Shown here one piece after another: positions 1-13,163 of a DNA stretch of 64,000 nucleotides. Under the pieces are notes generated by a model, which searched no databases, was not told where the DNA came from, and worked only from the letters and a program-made list of their open reading frames with translations. Each line of letters opens with the position of its first letter. The stretch's first letter is position 1. The DNA comes from Tetrapyrgos nigripes (Eukaryota > Basidiomycota > Agaricomycetes > Agaricales > Campanellaceae), in the NCBI GenBank assembly GCA_013368315.1, contig JAACJM010000052.1, positions 186,001 through 250,000 of the forward strand, given 5' to 3'. Position numbers and translations under genes: made by a program.

Positions 1-2307
1 GAGTTCTGAGAGTCTTGAGAGGACTTCGAACTGCAGGGATATATGTGTCAATGCATGCGTTGCTATGCATAGTAAAAGAAAGCGAGGACGAACCTGTTGC
101 ATATAAAAAAGCTTCCTCAAATGTTCCTCATGACAAACATCCATAAAGCTCGATGAAAGTGGTTTGCTTCGTTGACCAGAAGTTGAGAGCCAGTTGAAGA
201 AATTCTTCCTCTAGCGGCTTGGAGAACATCGTGTATACATTTGTTTCTCCTCTCCATCAACTTGTCCAGCGTGTCGCGATTGACGTATGCGTCAAAGATC
301 ATTTCGTCACTTGGACACGCAATCTCTTCCTTCCCCTCAGTCGCAGTCGCAGTCCCAAGCAACATTTCAGCACACTCGGGTAACTCCCAAAACCCCGGAA
401 TTGGTAAGGCCAAAGTTCTTTCAATCTCCCTTTTCAAAACCACCACCCTCGGAATCTGTCCAATCTCCTTTCTTCTTTGTTCTCCGCCATCGCCACCGCC
501 ACCGCCATTCCCATTCCCATTGTCACACTGCTGATTCTGCTTCTGATACTTCTTCAACTCATCCTGAATCCTCTGTTTCAACTGAACCACCGTACCCTCC
601 TTATCCATCTCCAGTCTTTCCAAAATATCTTGCAACTCTGCTTTCGTTCTACGTCCTTTTGATAAAAAGTCTAATAAAACACCTGAAAGTAACATTGGTT
701 GAAATGTCGTTTGAAGGAGAGAAGCTCCTTGTGCCAGAGCACCTATACATAACCGTATATCTCGAATAGGTTGAGAAGAAGCAAGAGCGGCGTTAATAAA
801 ATGGGTTTGGAGAGCGGTGTGTTCGGATGAGGACCAGAGGTAGAATTGGGTTGAGGGTAACGAGGGTAGGGTTTTTTGATGAGTGAGGATGGTTTCGATG
901 ATATAGGCCAGGGAGGAGATTAATTCGTAGCTGTCACCGGTGAGGATAGGAGGGATAGATGGTGGTAAGGGGATGGAGGAGAAGGTTGAGATGCAGAATG
1001 CGACGATTTCTGAGGAAGGGGATGATGGGTCCTGGAGGACGGAGATGACTATGGCAATGTCCTCTGCTTTAGGACAGGAATAGTTGCGGCGTTGGATGGT
1101 CTATACCAATGATGATATTACAATCAATTCAAGTCCATGAAATTGGAGACATACACGTATTTCTCCAGTCCTAGCCGCCTCAATCACCGGACTGACAGTA
1201 GGACGCATTCTATTTCTTGCTGGGAGAGCCAGAATTCGTTTCGCCTTGCGCATAGTGATAGGATACGCTGAAGTCAATTTCTGCACATTTTCGCCTTTCT
1301 CGAAGATGGATGCCAAATCTTCTATATCTGGCAAAGGACTCTGCCCTACTGCCGCCTTCTTCTTCCCTTTTGAGAACTTTGTCGAAGGCACGGTCTCATG
1401 CCACATTTCAAGTAAATTCCTGAGAACCTTGGCTTCTCCCAATGATATATTACTCATACTGCCTAATCTGCCTTCTTTGACGGATTGTTCTTTGCATTCG
1501 GATGTGAAAGGACAACCTCTGCACGTTGGGTTGAGATGCCAAGAGATGTTATTGCGAGGTAGGGAGAGTGTTTTTGGTAGGCGATGGAGTAGGAAGTCGT
1601 TTACAGGATAGGATAAAAGAGATACATCGACCGATTTCAGGTCATCGAATGAAGGAAGATGGGTATCAAATCCTTCTGTAGGGGGTAGCCATATCGATGC
1701 GGTGCTGGCTGGTTGGAAAAATGGCTGGGGTAACAAGTGCCGCAGGCATAAGGTGTAGAAGTAGATCTGTACGTGGTGCGAGGTCTTTTGCCGGTTAGTA
1801 TGCAAGAGTTGATTGCAATGACTAGTAACTCACCTTTGCCGCTTTGGATGCTTTGGCATCGACAACCTTCCAAACAATCTCATCGTCAGACCGCACAATT
1901 TCGAGTAAATCAGGTTTAGCAATGCCAAAATTGACTGGCTGTTCTCCTGCTTCAAGATAGAGACGATCCAGCTTGTCTTTGGGAGGAAAGATGGATATTC
2001 CAGAGATAAAGAATCGATCTCTATCGTCAGCAAGGATGTTCTCGACAAGATCCTCTCCTCGGAGAGTGATAGATGGAATGGTGAGAAGCAAGTTTTGCTC
2101 ATCCAGCCATCCTAAGAGGTGAGCCTCCCAGTCTAACCCTCGCTGAAACTGGGCCTTTGACAACTCGGATACTTGGCCCTGTGGCGTCGGTATAGACTTG
2201 TTGGGATTGAGAGTACCATGGTACGTGTTGTACAGGTACAAGTCGCAGTTAAAATGGTGGTAGGCGGCTAGGTTTGTTGCTGAGAGGGATTGCTTGCCAG
2301 CTCCCAT
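1..2307 (-). CDS. RecB-like nuclease/helicase, 5' part; runs off the window, apparent frameshift
   Basis: Exons read 2307-1834, 1766-1155, 1100-94 and 30 onward to the left edge; the 3' end is outside the window. The first exon resembles the PD-(D/E)XK domain of TM0106-type RecB-like nucleases, with GxxxPDLLE and KVVDAKAS near residues 110-155. The second exon carries a cysteine pair (CRGCPFTSECK), as in Fe-S-bound RecB/Exo5-type nucleases. The third exon looks like the RNase-H-like segment that precedes the helicase in the fungal fusion proteins. Near 160-166 the reading moves from LVNEAN to PLSSSFMDVCHEEH. One base appears to be missing: exon 3 is 1007 nt and needs 1008 to join exon 4 (FEVLSRLSEL) in frame. 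This could be a real lesion or a sequencing error. Likely role is DNA processing; the helicase part is inferred from the family, not seen. Confidence 0.7.
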
Positions 2308-2828
2308 GGTGGTGGTAAGAAGGTAAGTCAGTAAATTCTCTGTAGACCCTCAATGGCAGGATACAAAAGAAGAATAAAGGGACTGCGATTGAAGGCGTGC
2401 ATGGATCATGGATGACGCGTTTTGACTCGAGCAAAGAAAGAGATCGTGGGAATATCACTGTTACTCTTGTCGCGTCGACTCATGTCCGGCTTCAATACAG
2501 ACCATGACCACACTATGGATACGCGGATAGCAACCGTTCACGTTCTGACTGCAGGCATTTTTGACGTTCAAGATCATGTGGGCGCTGTATTTGCTTTCAC
2601 TCCTATCAGGGTTGCCTTGGGCGTTCTTGTTTTCAAGATATGGGCGCCAGAACGAATTGAAGCTAATTTCCCGAGCAATTTCGTTGCAATTCACTGAAAA
2701 CGCCGCCCGTTCTGGTCACAAAATATAGAGAGCGGATTTCTGCCCTACCGCTTCTCTGCTCGCAAAGCATCAGCGAAATCATCTACAGCACCACCTCAAA
2801 ATCTGGTGCTCAGTAGCTTTCCGGCAAA
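2308..2828. other. intergenic, divergent promoters
   Basis: This gap separates the start codons of the nuclease (-) and the LysM gene (+). An AT-rich AATATAG stretch near 2722-2731 could be a weak TATA element for the LysM gene. I see no other gene or repeat. Confidence 0.4.
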
Positions 2829-4038
2829 ATGACTCGCATGTCTCTTTCGGTCATTCTAATTTCTGCCTTCACTGTCGCAGCCCAGCCATTCATTCGTTCA
2901 CCGCAACCTTTTCTTCATGATGTCAATGCTGGAGACGTTTTGTGCAGCTCTTATACCATTCAGCAGGGAGATATTTGCTATAACCTCGCTCTCAAGATTG
3001 ATTCGACTGTGGATAAGCTTCTGAGCTATAACCCTGGAGTAGATTGCGACGTTTTGTACGTCTTTTTTCTACCATTTCATCGAGATCTACACCATGCTAA
3101 TTTTCCTCTTTAGGGAGATTGGAGCGGTCCTACAGCTTTGCTCTCTGAGAACCAGTATCACTTCAATCTCCACCCCCACCACCAGACGGACGAGTGATTC
3201 TTCTACTACTGCGCCCGGTACCAACACTGTCACGACTTCTTCTACCAGCAGTTGCAGGGCAACCAGATCTTTCTCGTCCCCTGCAAGCAACAACTCTACC
3301 GCGACCACGTCCTCCAAAACGACATTCCCTGCTCTCAATGCCATGTCCACCACGTCATCCGCTGTTTCAATAACAACGACGAGAGTTTCATCCTCTGTGA
3401 CCAACACCGCGACGCCATCTTCTGCAGCTACCTCTTTGTCCTCTATTAGTACCATCACCAGCACGTCCACGTCGTCAGCTGCCAACTCCACCTCCACCCC
3501 CATAGCCGCTTGTATAACCGTGCCTATCAACAACACTGACACTTGCATGGCTTTCTCTATTGCTCATGGTATGAAACTTGCTGAATTCCTGGCCTTGTGA
3601 GTTTTTTCTTCTTTTCTTTTCATTCTTCGCGTGTTACAGTTCTGGCCTCTGATTTTTATAACAATATAGGAACCCGTCTACAATCTGCGGTATAAATGGT
3701 GAAGCAATACTCCAATTAGGACAGAAGGTTTGCCTTCCAGCTTTCCCCCTCATGCATACTACAACCATCGTGGCGCCTACTTCCACTCCCTTTGTGTGTC
3801 CGCAATCGGATATCGTCAACATAACACAGGCCATGACATGCTCAGATTTTGTTCACAAGTATAATGGGTCGCCAGGTTGGCTTCTGCGAATGTGAGTGCT
3901 CGTTTTACTGTGCAGTGTAGAGAAATGGACAAGTTGATATATGTAAATCTTAGCAATTCGTGGTGGATTGAAACGTGTGGCTCTGGGTTGACAGGGACTA
4001 TACCCGCAGGAACGCAAGTCTGTGCTTCGCTCGGGTAG
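2829..4038 (+). CDS. secreted LysM-domain protein (CBM50)
   Basis: Four exons (2829-3055, 3114-3596, 3670-3891, 3954-4038) sum to 1017 nt, or 338 aa. A hydrophobic signal peptide (SLSVILISAFTVAAQP) starts the protein. LysM 1 (CSSYTIQQGDICYNLA...YNPGVDCDVL) is split by intron 1. A Ser/Thr-rich linker of about 130 residues follows, likely O-glycosylated. LysM 2 (CITVPINNTDTCMAFSIA...NPSTICGINGEAILQLGQ) is split by intron 2, and a third weaker module ends at the stop. LysM modules bind chitin or peptidoglycan oligosaccharides outside the cell. In fungi such proteins shield the wall or sequester chitin fragments. No catalytic domain is present. The role as an effector is inferred, not shown. Confidence 0.85.
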
Positions 4039-4479
4039 TACTAGGGGATGTAGGCAGTTACATACTTGTCGAGGGTTGATTTTTCCGTTAGTTGTCTTTC
4101 GGTTGTTTTATAGGATAGTTTTTCATTGCCTTTCCTGAGGCGATAATATACTGGTGCATGCACCTACTCTTCTTGGCTCTCTTCTCCCACTCTCGGCTTC
4201 AGCTTCCGTTGCGTTTGGGTCATGAATGGGTATCGAGGGAATTGTATCTGGGCGCTTACATGACGCGTGTTTGATTAGAAGAGAACAAAGGAACGCGGCG
4301 ACGTGGTGATCAGTTCCAATTCCCGTTCCATACTCTATGACAAGGCCAACTTCCATGGTTACTTTGCATCTTAACTTGTGCCACTCACGTATGAAGGGAT
4401 AACTACTGTACTTCAGGTGAGTATCCCGTTTGCTATTTATACCCCCCCTTAGCTCAGAAGTTAGTCCTTAGACTCGGAC
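4039..4479. other. intergenic, mostly the HET gene promoter
   Basis: No coding region is convincing here. The TATA-like element of the HET gene lies at its right end. A donor-like CAGGTGAGTA at about 4415-4424 raises the possibility of a non-coding 5' exon. Confidence 0.4.
4434..4441 (+). promoter_or_regulatory. TATA-like element of the HET-domain gene
   Basis: TATTTATA lies 38 nt before the ATG at 4480 and is followed by a C-rich run. The spacing implies a very short 5' leader. Identified from consensus and position only. Confidence 0.4.
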
Positions 4480-6640
4480 ATGCGTCTTCTATCCATACCT
4501 CCCCATAAATCTTCAGCGTTCCCCAAGCTCGTATCTTTTCGTCCCAATGAAATCCCTCCTTATGCCATTCTTTCACATACCTGGGAGCACGACGAAATAG
4601 AGTTCCCGCATATCCAGAATCTCAAGACAGGCGAACCCGACGCGTCTACTCGGAAGGATTTGGCGGAGCTGCAGAGGCGAGCTCCAGCATCCTACAGCAA
4701 AATCATGGGAGCTTGTCGCCTCGCCCGAAAGGATGGCTTTGATTATATCTGGATCGATTCGTGTTGCATCAACAAAGACAGTAGTGCGGAACTTTCAGAG
4801 GCACTCAACTCCATGTATCAACACTACAAGCGCGCCATTGTGTGCTACGTCTATCTGTCCGACGTTCGTGACGTTGCTGCACAAAATCCCAGATTGGCAG
4901 AGTCAGACTTCCGGCAGTGTAAATGGTTCACTAGGGGTTGGACTCTCCAGGAGCTGCTGGCATCCAGCGAATTGTCGTTCTATGCTAAAGACTGGACGAT
5001 GATTGGTACGAAGCGTGGGTTGCACGACGCAATTACAGCTACTACTGGCATCCCTACTGCCGTCCTGCTGAAGGGAGATACTCGCTCCATCAGCATCGCG
5101 CAGAAGATGTCTTGGGCGGCTAGAAGGGAGACGACGAGGGTGGAGGACCAGGCGTATTGCTTGATGGGGATTTTCGGTGTTAACATGTCACCTATTTACG
5201 GAGAAGGCTTGGAGAATGCGTTCCTGCGCCTTCAACTCGAGATTATCAAGTTCTCCAACGACCGGAGCATCTTTGCTTGGACTGCTTTGTCGGGTGACAA
5301 GTCGGGCTGGGAAGGCAGAGGATTACTTGCCAGTTCTCCTTACGAGTTTAGATTTTCCGGGTCTGTCGGACCCTCCGAATGGAACATCACCGATGAAGAT
5401 TCGTCTTATTCCATGACCAACAGTGGTCTCCGGATCTATCTTCCCCTCTCAGCCTCTCCGGACGGCAAATGTTTTCGAGCTTTTCTCAATTGCCGAGACG
5501 AAAGCAACCAATGTCATGTCGCCGTCTGCCTCCAACACACCCGTGGAAAGGAGTACTCCCGATGTCGTGCAAACAAGCTAATTTTGGAACCCGAGATGCC
5601 CACTTTCAGTCTTCTGTGCGTAGATGTCAAAGGACTGCCCCTGAAAGCATAACATCCCACAATCCAATCCCTCTTCCACATTTGTGCAGCTCTTTTTCTC
5701 TATCAGATGGTTTCACACCCCCGGTACCTCTTGGGCGTACTGCGGAAACACTTCCAATAAGTACGATACTAGGAAGAACAGGACGCCTGAAAAGTCCGTC
5801 AGGCTTCCCATTTCCTTCGGCAAGCCTGGCATCGTATATTTCAGAAACAAACAGGGTTCAGAGTTCAGAGTGCGAGCAGAGCTGGACAGCGATGGTTTGG
5901 CAGCTGCAAATATCATTATTGGCTCGATTGCAGATGATAACAAGCAGCCTGGACCCTCTCCCATACTCTCTCGCAACTCCAAAAACTCGGAAAACGAGAT
6001 CGAAAGAGTTGTCGAGTCACTCCCAGACAACGAGATGGTGATTCTGCATCTTCGCAAGCAGCCCAACAAAGATCAACACCGGAAGCTTGACATCTTTATC
6101 GTGCCAGCGAATCCCTTGATCAGAGATCTTAGCCCAACAGATCTCGGCGTCATGGTCGAGGTTGAGAATAGCGTCACTAGGCTATTCGACCTCAAATCCA
6201 TCTTTCCATCTGCTGTTTCTTCCCAGCATTTCCGAGAAGAAAGGTATTATGGCGTTTACTGCACTATCGACCCTCGCCGTCCTTTCCGTGTTCTCCTATT
6301 CAAGCCTCAATCTTCATTGTCTGGATTTACCGCATTTGCAGTGATCCTATACGTCCGTAACTGTAAGGTTACGGGATGGGTCCATGTTGTGAAGAACATT
6401 GAAGAAAAATCTAACGAACGAGATACGGTTGAAGCTGTCCTTGGAATGATAACGGAAAACAAAAATTTCAAGAAGCACGAGGAGCATGAGGAGAACGTGT
6501 TGCAGAGGCTGCCCAGACCCGGAACAATTACACAATCAACTTATTTGGTAAAAGCTGGGATTCGTCGCAGGCAAGGTAAAGCGCTCCAGCCTGAGCCTGG
6601 CACCCATACTGCGTGGATCAAACTGGGCAATTATTTCTGA
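4480..6640 (+). CDS. HET-domain (heterokaryon incompatibility) protein
   Basis: Two exons, 4480-5615 and 5707-6640, join in frame to 689 aa. The first exon alone would stop at 5652, and the second has no convincing ATG of its own. A donor GTGCGT and acceptor TATCAG link them, giving SLL-WFHTPG at the junction; a slightly different junction using the upstream CAG is possible. The N-terminal 200 residues are a clear HET domain: AILSHTWEHDE near residue 28, YIWIDSCCINKDSS near 90, and WFTRGWTLQELLA near 150. The C-terminal 400 residues are the variable part typical of HET-E-like basidiomycete proteins. HET proteins trigger programmed cell death after fusion of genetically different hyphae. No NACHT or WD40 repeats are seen. 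Confidence 0.85.
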
Positions 6641-6760
6641 AGGGGAAGAACGATGATGATGAGCAGTATTCTTGTAAAGTCCATGAGATGAGTACTAGTA
6701 GTAAAATACAATAATTGATACAGTAGCGTGAGGGACTAGAAGAAAATCTAAGAAAAGTAT

Positions 6761-9700
6761 CTATGCTACATCATGATTTCGCCATATCCGCAAAACTTCA
6801 TCCAAAGACCGGACAGACCAACCTGAGCCCAAGACTGTGGTCATTCGGGTGCCTGTTGCATGCAATACTTCTCGAATTCCTATGTTGAGCAATCGTGCGT
6901 CATCGCAGCCACCGGGGGCAGGAGCTTCAAAACATTGATTGAATGCGTCATTTGCAAGGTCTTGCAGTATGACCAACAATGTCGAGACAGGAACGGAATT
7001 CCTCTGAAGGTACCACGCAAAATATGACGACATAACCCGATCCATATCTGCAGCTTGGCCAAGTGCATACATCCCTAAGACACGGAGGAAATCGGGCTGG
7101 GTGCGAATCTCATCCAGCTGCCGATCCAACACCAAAAGCGAACCATAGACAGTACTGTCCCGAATGAGAGGTGGTCGTGGATTGTTCTCTGAACGTCCAC
7201 TGAATCGCCTTTCAAATATCTTGCTGTAAAAGTCGGCAGTGAACCTCAAGTCTTGAAGTCGTAGATGGAAGTATCTCGACGTCGGGTTCATTGTGCGATA
7301 CCGGAATAGTGTCAAGTGTGATTGGAGAGTTTGTGGTTTCCCTTGCAGGATACTGTCATACAGGACTGCGTGGCAATACGTATTGAACAATTTTTCTTGA
7401 TCAGTTCCGCCAGTGATGCAGCAGAAATGATCAGCGAAAGCAAGGAACAATGGATCGTTGGAAAAGGAAGTGATGAATTCCCATAGATCTCCTGCGGGAT
7501 GCGTTTTGAGGTCAGTCAACTGTGGGAAATCAAGGGTAGCTGCATCTCCTGCAGAGGACCGCGTGCGTACAAACAGACTCCGACTTCCTCGAGGATCCTC
7601 TGTATAACTGAGGAAAGCAGTCCGACGTTTGACATACAAAGTTTGACTTCTGATCAGGGACTCTCGGTGACTTGAGACGTTTGTAATGTCCAAATGGAAC
7701 GGCCAATAGCGTGGGGTATCGACTCGGATGGAAACAAGTCGATCAAGGTCTGGGATGAGTGTAGGAGAAATCAGCTGCGTCTGGCCTTGCTCCTTGCCTT
7801 CTCTCATGTTAATCTTCAAAGGTAGATAAGTAATCTCCTTTGTTTCCACGTCACGAGCAATGAGGCAGCGAGGTTCAACTGCAAGGACCCACAGATGCCG
7901 CAAAGCCTGAAGGTAACTCTTGTTGTCTCCGGATGCGGCATGCACACGAGGGAAAAAGGCTGCGACCATGCAGGCAATAGCTGCGTTCGACGTCCCAAGG
8001 GTATACCGACCGCCTCCCAAGAACAGCAGTCCCAAAGCTTGGTGAGTGGCCACATGCACACCATACTTGAACGACGGATGCGCCATCGTTTGGGAATACA
8101 TTCCATAGCCATACCGAAGTCGTCGCAAGCAGGTTATCTCTCCCGTTCCAGCCATGACCATGCTCAATGCAATGGAAATCAGATTCAGACCGTCACGAAC
8201 AGCTGAGCGTTTGATCCTATAATCAAAAGACGGCCCTAGCAAACTTTTTGAGGACGATGGCGACAAGGACAAATAACGACAAATACTTACCATTGGAGAA
8301 CACCATTCGAGTAAACAGGTCATTATACCTGATAATGGTCTTGTAAGCTTCCTGACGAGCTGTGCCAGCATACTTGAGACCGATCGCAAAGCAGCAGCCG
8401 GCAATGATATTGTAATACGCAAGCTCCCATGCGTCGGCAATGGTACTGCTGTAATGACTCCGGTTTTCAATCCCTTTGCGTATAGCCGGAGGAATCTGGC
8501 TTGCAATCCAGTCGTTACTGGGAATGATCTTGTTCCACATAATCAACGACCGAGAAAGCGTACGAAGCAGCAAAAAGGAAGGTTGAACACGATGCAGAGA
8601 CTGGGGTGTGTCGGGAATAGCGAGTATGTCAGCGATGTCTTGACGTTCTGTCCTCAGATACATCAATCCCAACGCCAAGGTCGCGGCGGGAGAGGTAAGA
8701 TTGATGTCAAACGTAGGCCGTTTCTTGCTTTCGGGTTCCCCATGGATAAGAAGGGTGAGTCGCTGAAGCAAGTTTGCATCAGCAGGAATGGTAGTGCCTT
8801 TGCCCAACATAATCATTCCAAAGGCGAGAGCAGCGGTGTACGTGTAGGCTTCCCGATACTCGGTAGTGATGTCCTGCTGAACCAGATCCTTTCGAGATAT
8901 CTGAGTCAAGCTGACCTCTGCCATTCGTCTGTTTTTGGTACCCATGTAAAGTAGACCAAGTGCGGCATTTGCCGCTGTCTGGGTTAAAAGAGACACTCCA
9001 AGGTCCACGTCGGGCGTCGGCAAAAGTGCTCTATTATGGACTGAAATCATCTTCGTCACATGCTGGTTACTGTTACCGAGATTTGCAGCAGCCAGACCAA
9101 GCAGCACTCCGACAGAGGTGAAGTCGTGTTTCGGTGTCAGATACGAGAAAGTGTGCCACGTAAACAATTCTTTGAGGTGCCCGGTCAAGCCAAGCCCGTA
9201 GAGGAACCCTGCATGTTCAGGGGTCAATTCCTCGGGCTTGTTGAAGGCAATCCAAGAACTGTCAATACTTGTCGTGGTAGATGACGACAGGCGTAGGGCA
9301 GCTGCAATCCCATTGTGAAACTCTCCCCATTGAACTGCTTCTGGCGTTACTTTAGCCAGTTCCGGTACAACCGTGATACCAAGCGGCTGAAGTTTGACTG
9401 CGAACTCGAGTTTGGGGATCTTGAAAGTTTCTTTGTTGATCGTGGATATTGATCCAAACGTGAACATGGCACGGCCATACGCCAGAGCCAGTGTGCGTTC
9501 GGTAACACGGAGAACCTGATGTTGCTGATCTTTCGCCTGTTCATGCTCACTGAAAAGAAATCGATCAGTTTAATTCTGAGGGAAGCTGGACTGTTTGTAC
9601 TCACTTGACATCTGGACGCTCGACGTGTTTGACAACAGCCGGTGTCGAAGAACAGAGCATGCGAGCAACTTCATCTAAACGACGATCTTGACCAAACCTG

Positions 9701-12700
9701 ACGCTTGTAAACTCCTCCAGATCAAGTTCAACACCAGTGGAAAGTTCCACCTCTCCAGCAGTAGCAATTTTAGCTGCTTGCACAATCTGATTGATAGTCC
9801 GCCTCGGGCGATTGGGATTCTGTTGTGGATAAGCATGGTAAGCAAAAGTCTTTTTGACTCTAAGCAATCATACTCACAGTGTACTCTTTCATACTCAAAT
9901 AACCATCTTTCGACAAAAGATCCGGACCTTGGGTCACAGACGCCGCAACGTCCTCTCTCCCAATAGCTTTATACGCTGCAGCAGGCCATTCAAGGGGTGG
10001 TGCAATTTGGCAGGACCTAGCCGCCTCCTTAAGTGATGAAGCTATACCCAAAGGAAGTTTGCTGATAAAGTCTTCTCCAATACCCAACTGTACCATCGCC
10101 CTGACAGCATTCTCTGCGCGTTTGGATGTCCTCGAGATAGATCCATCTGCGAGGCATTTGACGACAGCTGAGAGTCTCTGCAATGCACTGAGAGGGTCAA
10201 GATGACCATATGCACAAGAAGGGTAGACTTTGAACCTCTCAGCGAGCTCGAAGGCGTTGAGCCAGGGGACTTTCCATTCGGGATTGCTTATTCGGCCAAA
10301 CAGAATGGCTGAGATGTCCGGAGGCCAGACAGGAATGGTATCATCAAAGTCTTCCACCGCTACAAAATCGAGAGGGAAATCAAATTAATCAGCAAGCAAA
10401 GAGGTGAAAGATAAAGGAACATACGAGCTGTCGCAGCAGACGGCCACGGTGTTTGAGCCAAAGCATCAGGACAAAGTCTCCTCCAGTAATCTGCCCATTC
10501 GGGACGAATAAACATGGCAAGACGACAGATGACTGGTACTAGCCGTAGCAGGCACGCATATCGGTGTACAAGTAGACGCAACTGTTCTCCAAGCGTGTGT
10601 AACGCATATAGAGTAACAATCAACCGAGCGTACAAATCCGAATTCTTGTCAATTGGAACTTTTGTAATTGGGGACGGACTGTGGACTCGTTGAGGTAACT
10701 TGAGAACCTGAAAAACAGGATCTTCATTGAAGCGTGCTGGAGAAGACGACGATGCTTGAAGTGCCTGCCATGGATTTTCGGTGTTTCCAGGAGCAGTGTC
10801 CTCTGTAATACAAAAAAAGGTGTACAGAGCCTGGACAAAGCAATCCCACTCGATTCCATCGGAGGTACGGAAGGATTTCTGGGACCAGAAGAAAAAGAAG
10901 AAGCGATGAATTTCAAACGTGGTGATGGAAGGAAGAGTAAGGGCGAGCATTTGGAGTGACTGCTGGGTCAACAAATCCTGAGGTAGGAGGTCGATGTTTT
11001 CGTGACTAGACCATCCATCTTCAAAATTGACAGTGACAAACGCAGAGCAACCTGACTCGTTTGCGAGAGATTTTATTCGTCCGTGATGAGTCAGTGGGGG
11101 CCCACCAGCAGGGGTCTGCGAGGAGAAGGCTACATACAGTTCCTGAACACCATGGGTCAAGATCCACAATCCCTTTTCCGGCTTATGAATCAGGAGGTCC
11201 CATACATTGGGACGCGTAGCACGGACGGGAGCGATTGAGAGTGCTGGGACAGAGTAGGTAGGAGTGGCTTTTAGTCGACCATGTTTATCGACGCCAAGGA
11301 CAAAAATTGTGACTTTTTGTTGAACAGGGAGGCAGACGGCGAGCAGTGAACGCTCATGTTTGTGGTCCCACCGATGGTCAAACAAGGCGATCGATATGGA
11401 ACGAAATTCCTTGAGACTAGGACAAGACCATTAATATTTTAAAGAGAACACGGGTCGAAAAGAGACTCACTCAGGTTCGTTCAACTGATTTACGTAGATT
11501 CTCTCCAACCAGATTGCGTTTTTCATTCTGGCCTGCTCAACCGGGAGCAGACTATCTCCAGTCGACGTGGCCACATTTAAGACCATTCTGTTCATTGTAG
11601 CAGTTAAATCGGTGCGCGTAAACGAGTTCCTCCGTCGTGGTACGTCCTTCTTCGCATCAGGCTGGCCGAAACCTTGTGATTGCTGATGAAAGGCTGTGAT
11701 AGACTCCATCGTTGTTGTGGAAGAAAGGGCTGGGGGCATGCCAGGGAGTGAAGCAAGCGGCACTTCTGGAAGGGGAACGGGCATGCCTTGAGGCGACAAA
11801 TGATCCTCGGGCATGGGAGGAACGACCATAGATGATCTGCGACTGCCAGGCCCAGGCATTGACGCCCGTTTCTTGCGCTCTGCATCTGGATTTTTAGCAC
11901 CATCCCTGCCAAGAAGGACAGGCGAGTCTTTGGGTCTGATATAAGCGTAACGCCAAATGGCGAGCTGCCGCTTTCCAGGGTCCACGGAGACGATAATTTC
12001 GAATGGAGAAGCTGGATTTCGGTGCGAGACCCACAGAATCTCTTCAGTGGCGGGGATATATTTGAGTGGTTGGGTACCGGTTTCAGCAGTCTCGTCGATG
12101 AGCGAGGGTGTCACATGCGGACCGCCAACGATCCCAGAGGCGAAGTTGACTGAGCCAGGCTCTTGGAAAGGACTAGTGATGGAGAAAATGGTAGGAAGCG
12201 TGTCATCACCGTCTTCTGCGATTTCACCTGGTACTAGAACTCGTTGCACGAGAACCCCGTGGGGACTGAGCGGCCAAGCTTTGCGTACGATGTAGGGCAA
12301 ATGGAACGTGAACTCGACTCCGTTTTTGAGATATATCTTGCCAAAGTTTCGTAGGAAGATGAAGACGGCGGAGACTCTGGTGCGGTGTTCTTTTTTCTTC
12401 ACGGGCTTCGTAGCTTGGGAATGGAAAAAGGGACCGAATGTACCCTCGGCGGGTGCGGATTTGACGGGCTGAGTGGAACTCTGAGCAAAGTGATCCAATG
12501 CTATCTTGCCACTGTACTCCATCCAACCAATAGACGCCCACTGTACACGCTGCCCTTCCAATCCAAATGTCCACTTCTTCCTCACAATGCCATTACAACT
12601 TGAGACAACGGTAGTCTCATCCCATGTCAACTCTTCCTCTTCCCAAGGATCTGTCTGGGTCGTTAGACAAACAGAGTGCACAGTTGACGTGGAGTCGACT

Positions 12701-12843
12701 CCAGTTCCACGAAGTGCATTTCGGATGGCCTGGAGTAGATCCGACTCGTGTTCTTTCGGGGAATTTTGTTGTAGGCTTTTAAGGTGCTCTTTGACCGAGG
12801 ATCGTTGACTTCCGGAGATGGGAATGGAAACGAGAGGGTTCAT
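6761..12843 (-). CDS. APC1: anaphase-promoting complex subunit 1 (APC1, cyclosome scaffold)
   Basis: Six exons (12843-11471, 11416-10425, 10359-9878, 9819-9605, 9549-8291, 8235-6761) total 5796 nt, exactly 1931 codons plus stop. The N-terminal third matches the APC1 beta-propeller (KNGVEFTFHLPYIVRKAWPL). Its long Ser/Pro/basic loop (RKKRASMPGPGSRRSS) is the usual place for mitotic phosphorylation. Residues around the exon 4/5 junction give the family signature ERTLALAYGRAMFTFG. The PC repeats follow: HAGFLYGLGLTGHL, then GVLLGLAAANLG, ALGLLYMGT and ATHQALGLLFLGGGRYTLG. APC1 is the platform of the nuclear ubiquitin ligase that destroys cyclins and securin. It converges with the HET gene (120 bp apart) and diverges from the cytochrome b2 gene. 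Confidence 0.96.
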
Positions 12844-13163
12844 TTATCGTCACTAGAAAAGAGAGAATGAGCGAAAACTTGGAATGAGTGGATCGTGACG
12901 AACATGTGATGGACGCGTTTTTTTGATCATATGGACGTGTCTGAGATGCGTTCTGCTGAGAGATGAGAGGAGAGCATCGTGGAGCAAGTCAGATACACAC
13001 CTCGCTGTCGTTCACTTTCGAAGCACGGATATCGCGCGCTGGATGATCAAACCAAGTCACCTGACATAGCCGGAGCACCGGGCCAAGCACGGATCTCCGT
13101 CCACCTATCAAAAATGCGATATTTTCCCCGCGTGGTCCTTCTCGCTCCCCCATTCCACAAGTT
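12844..13163. other. bidirectional intergenic region APC1 / cytochrome b2
   Basis: Both genes start outward from this 320-bp gap. The forward open frame starting at 12979 is not in frame with the cytochrome b2 start and has no recognisable motif. No further element is evident. Confidence 0.4.

Noticed and set aside
287..769. Forward open frames opposite the RecB-like nuclease
   Set aside because: They are low-complexity antisense shadows of the Gly/Asn-rich minus-strand coding sequence.
2422..2697. Open frames on both strands between the nuclease and LysM genes
   Set aside because: No motif, signal or splice support; it lies in the divergent promoter region.
5684..6640. Separate second gene after the HET exon
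   Set aside because: It has no ATG at its start, and a standard intron joins it in frame to the HET exon; total length is a multiple of three.
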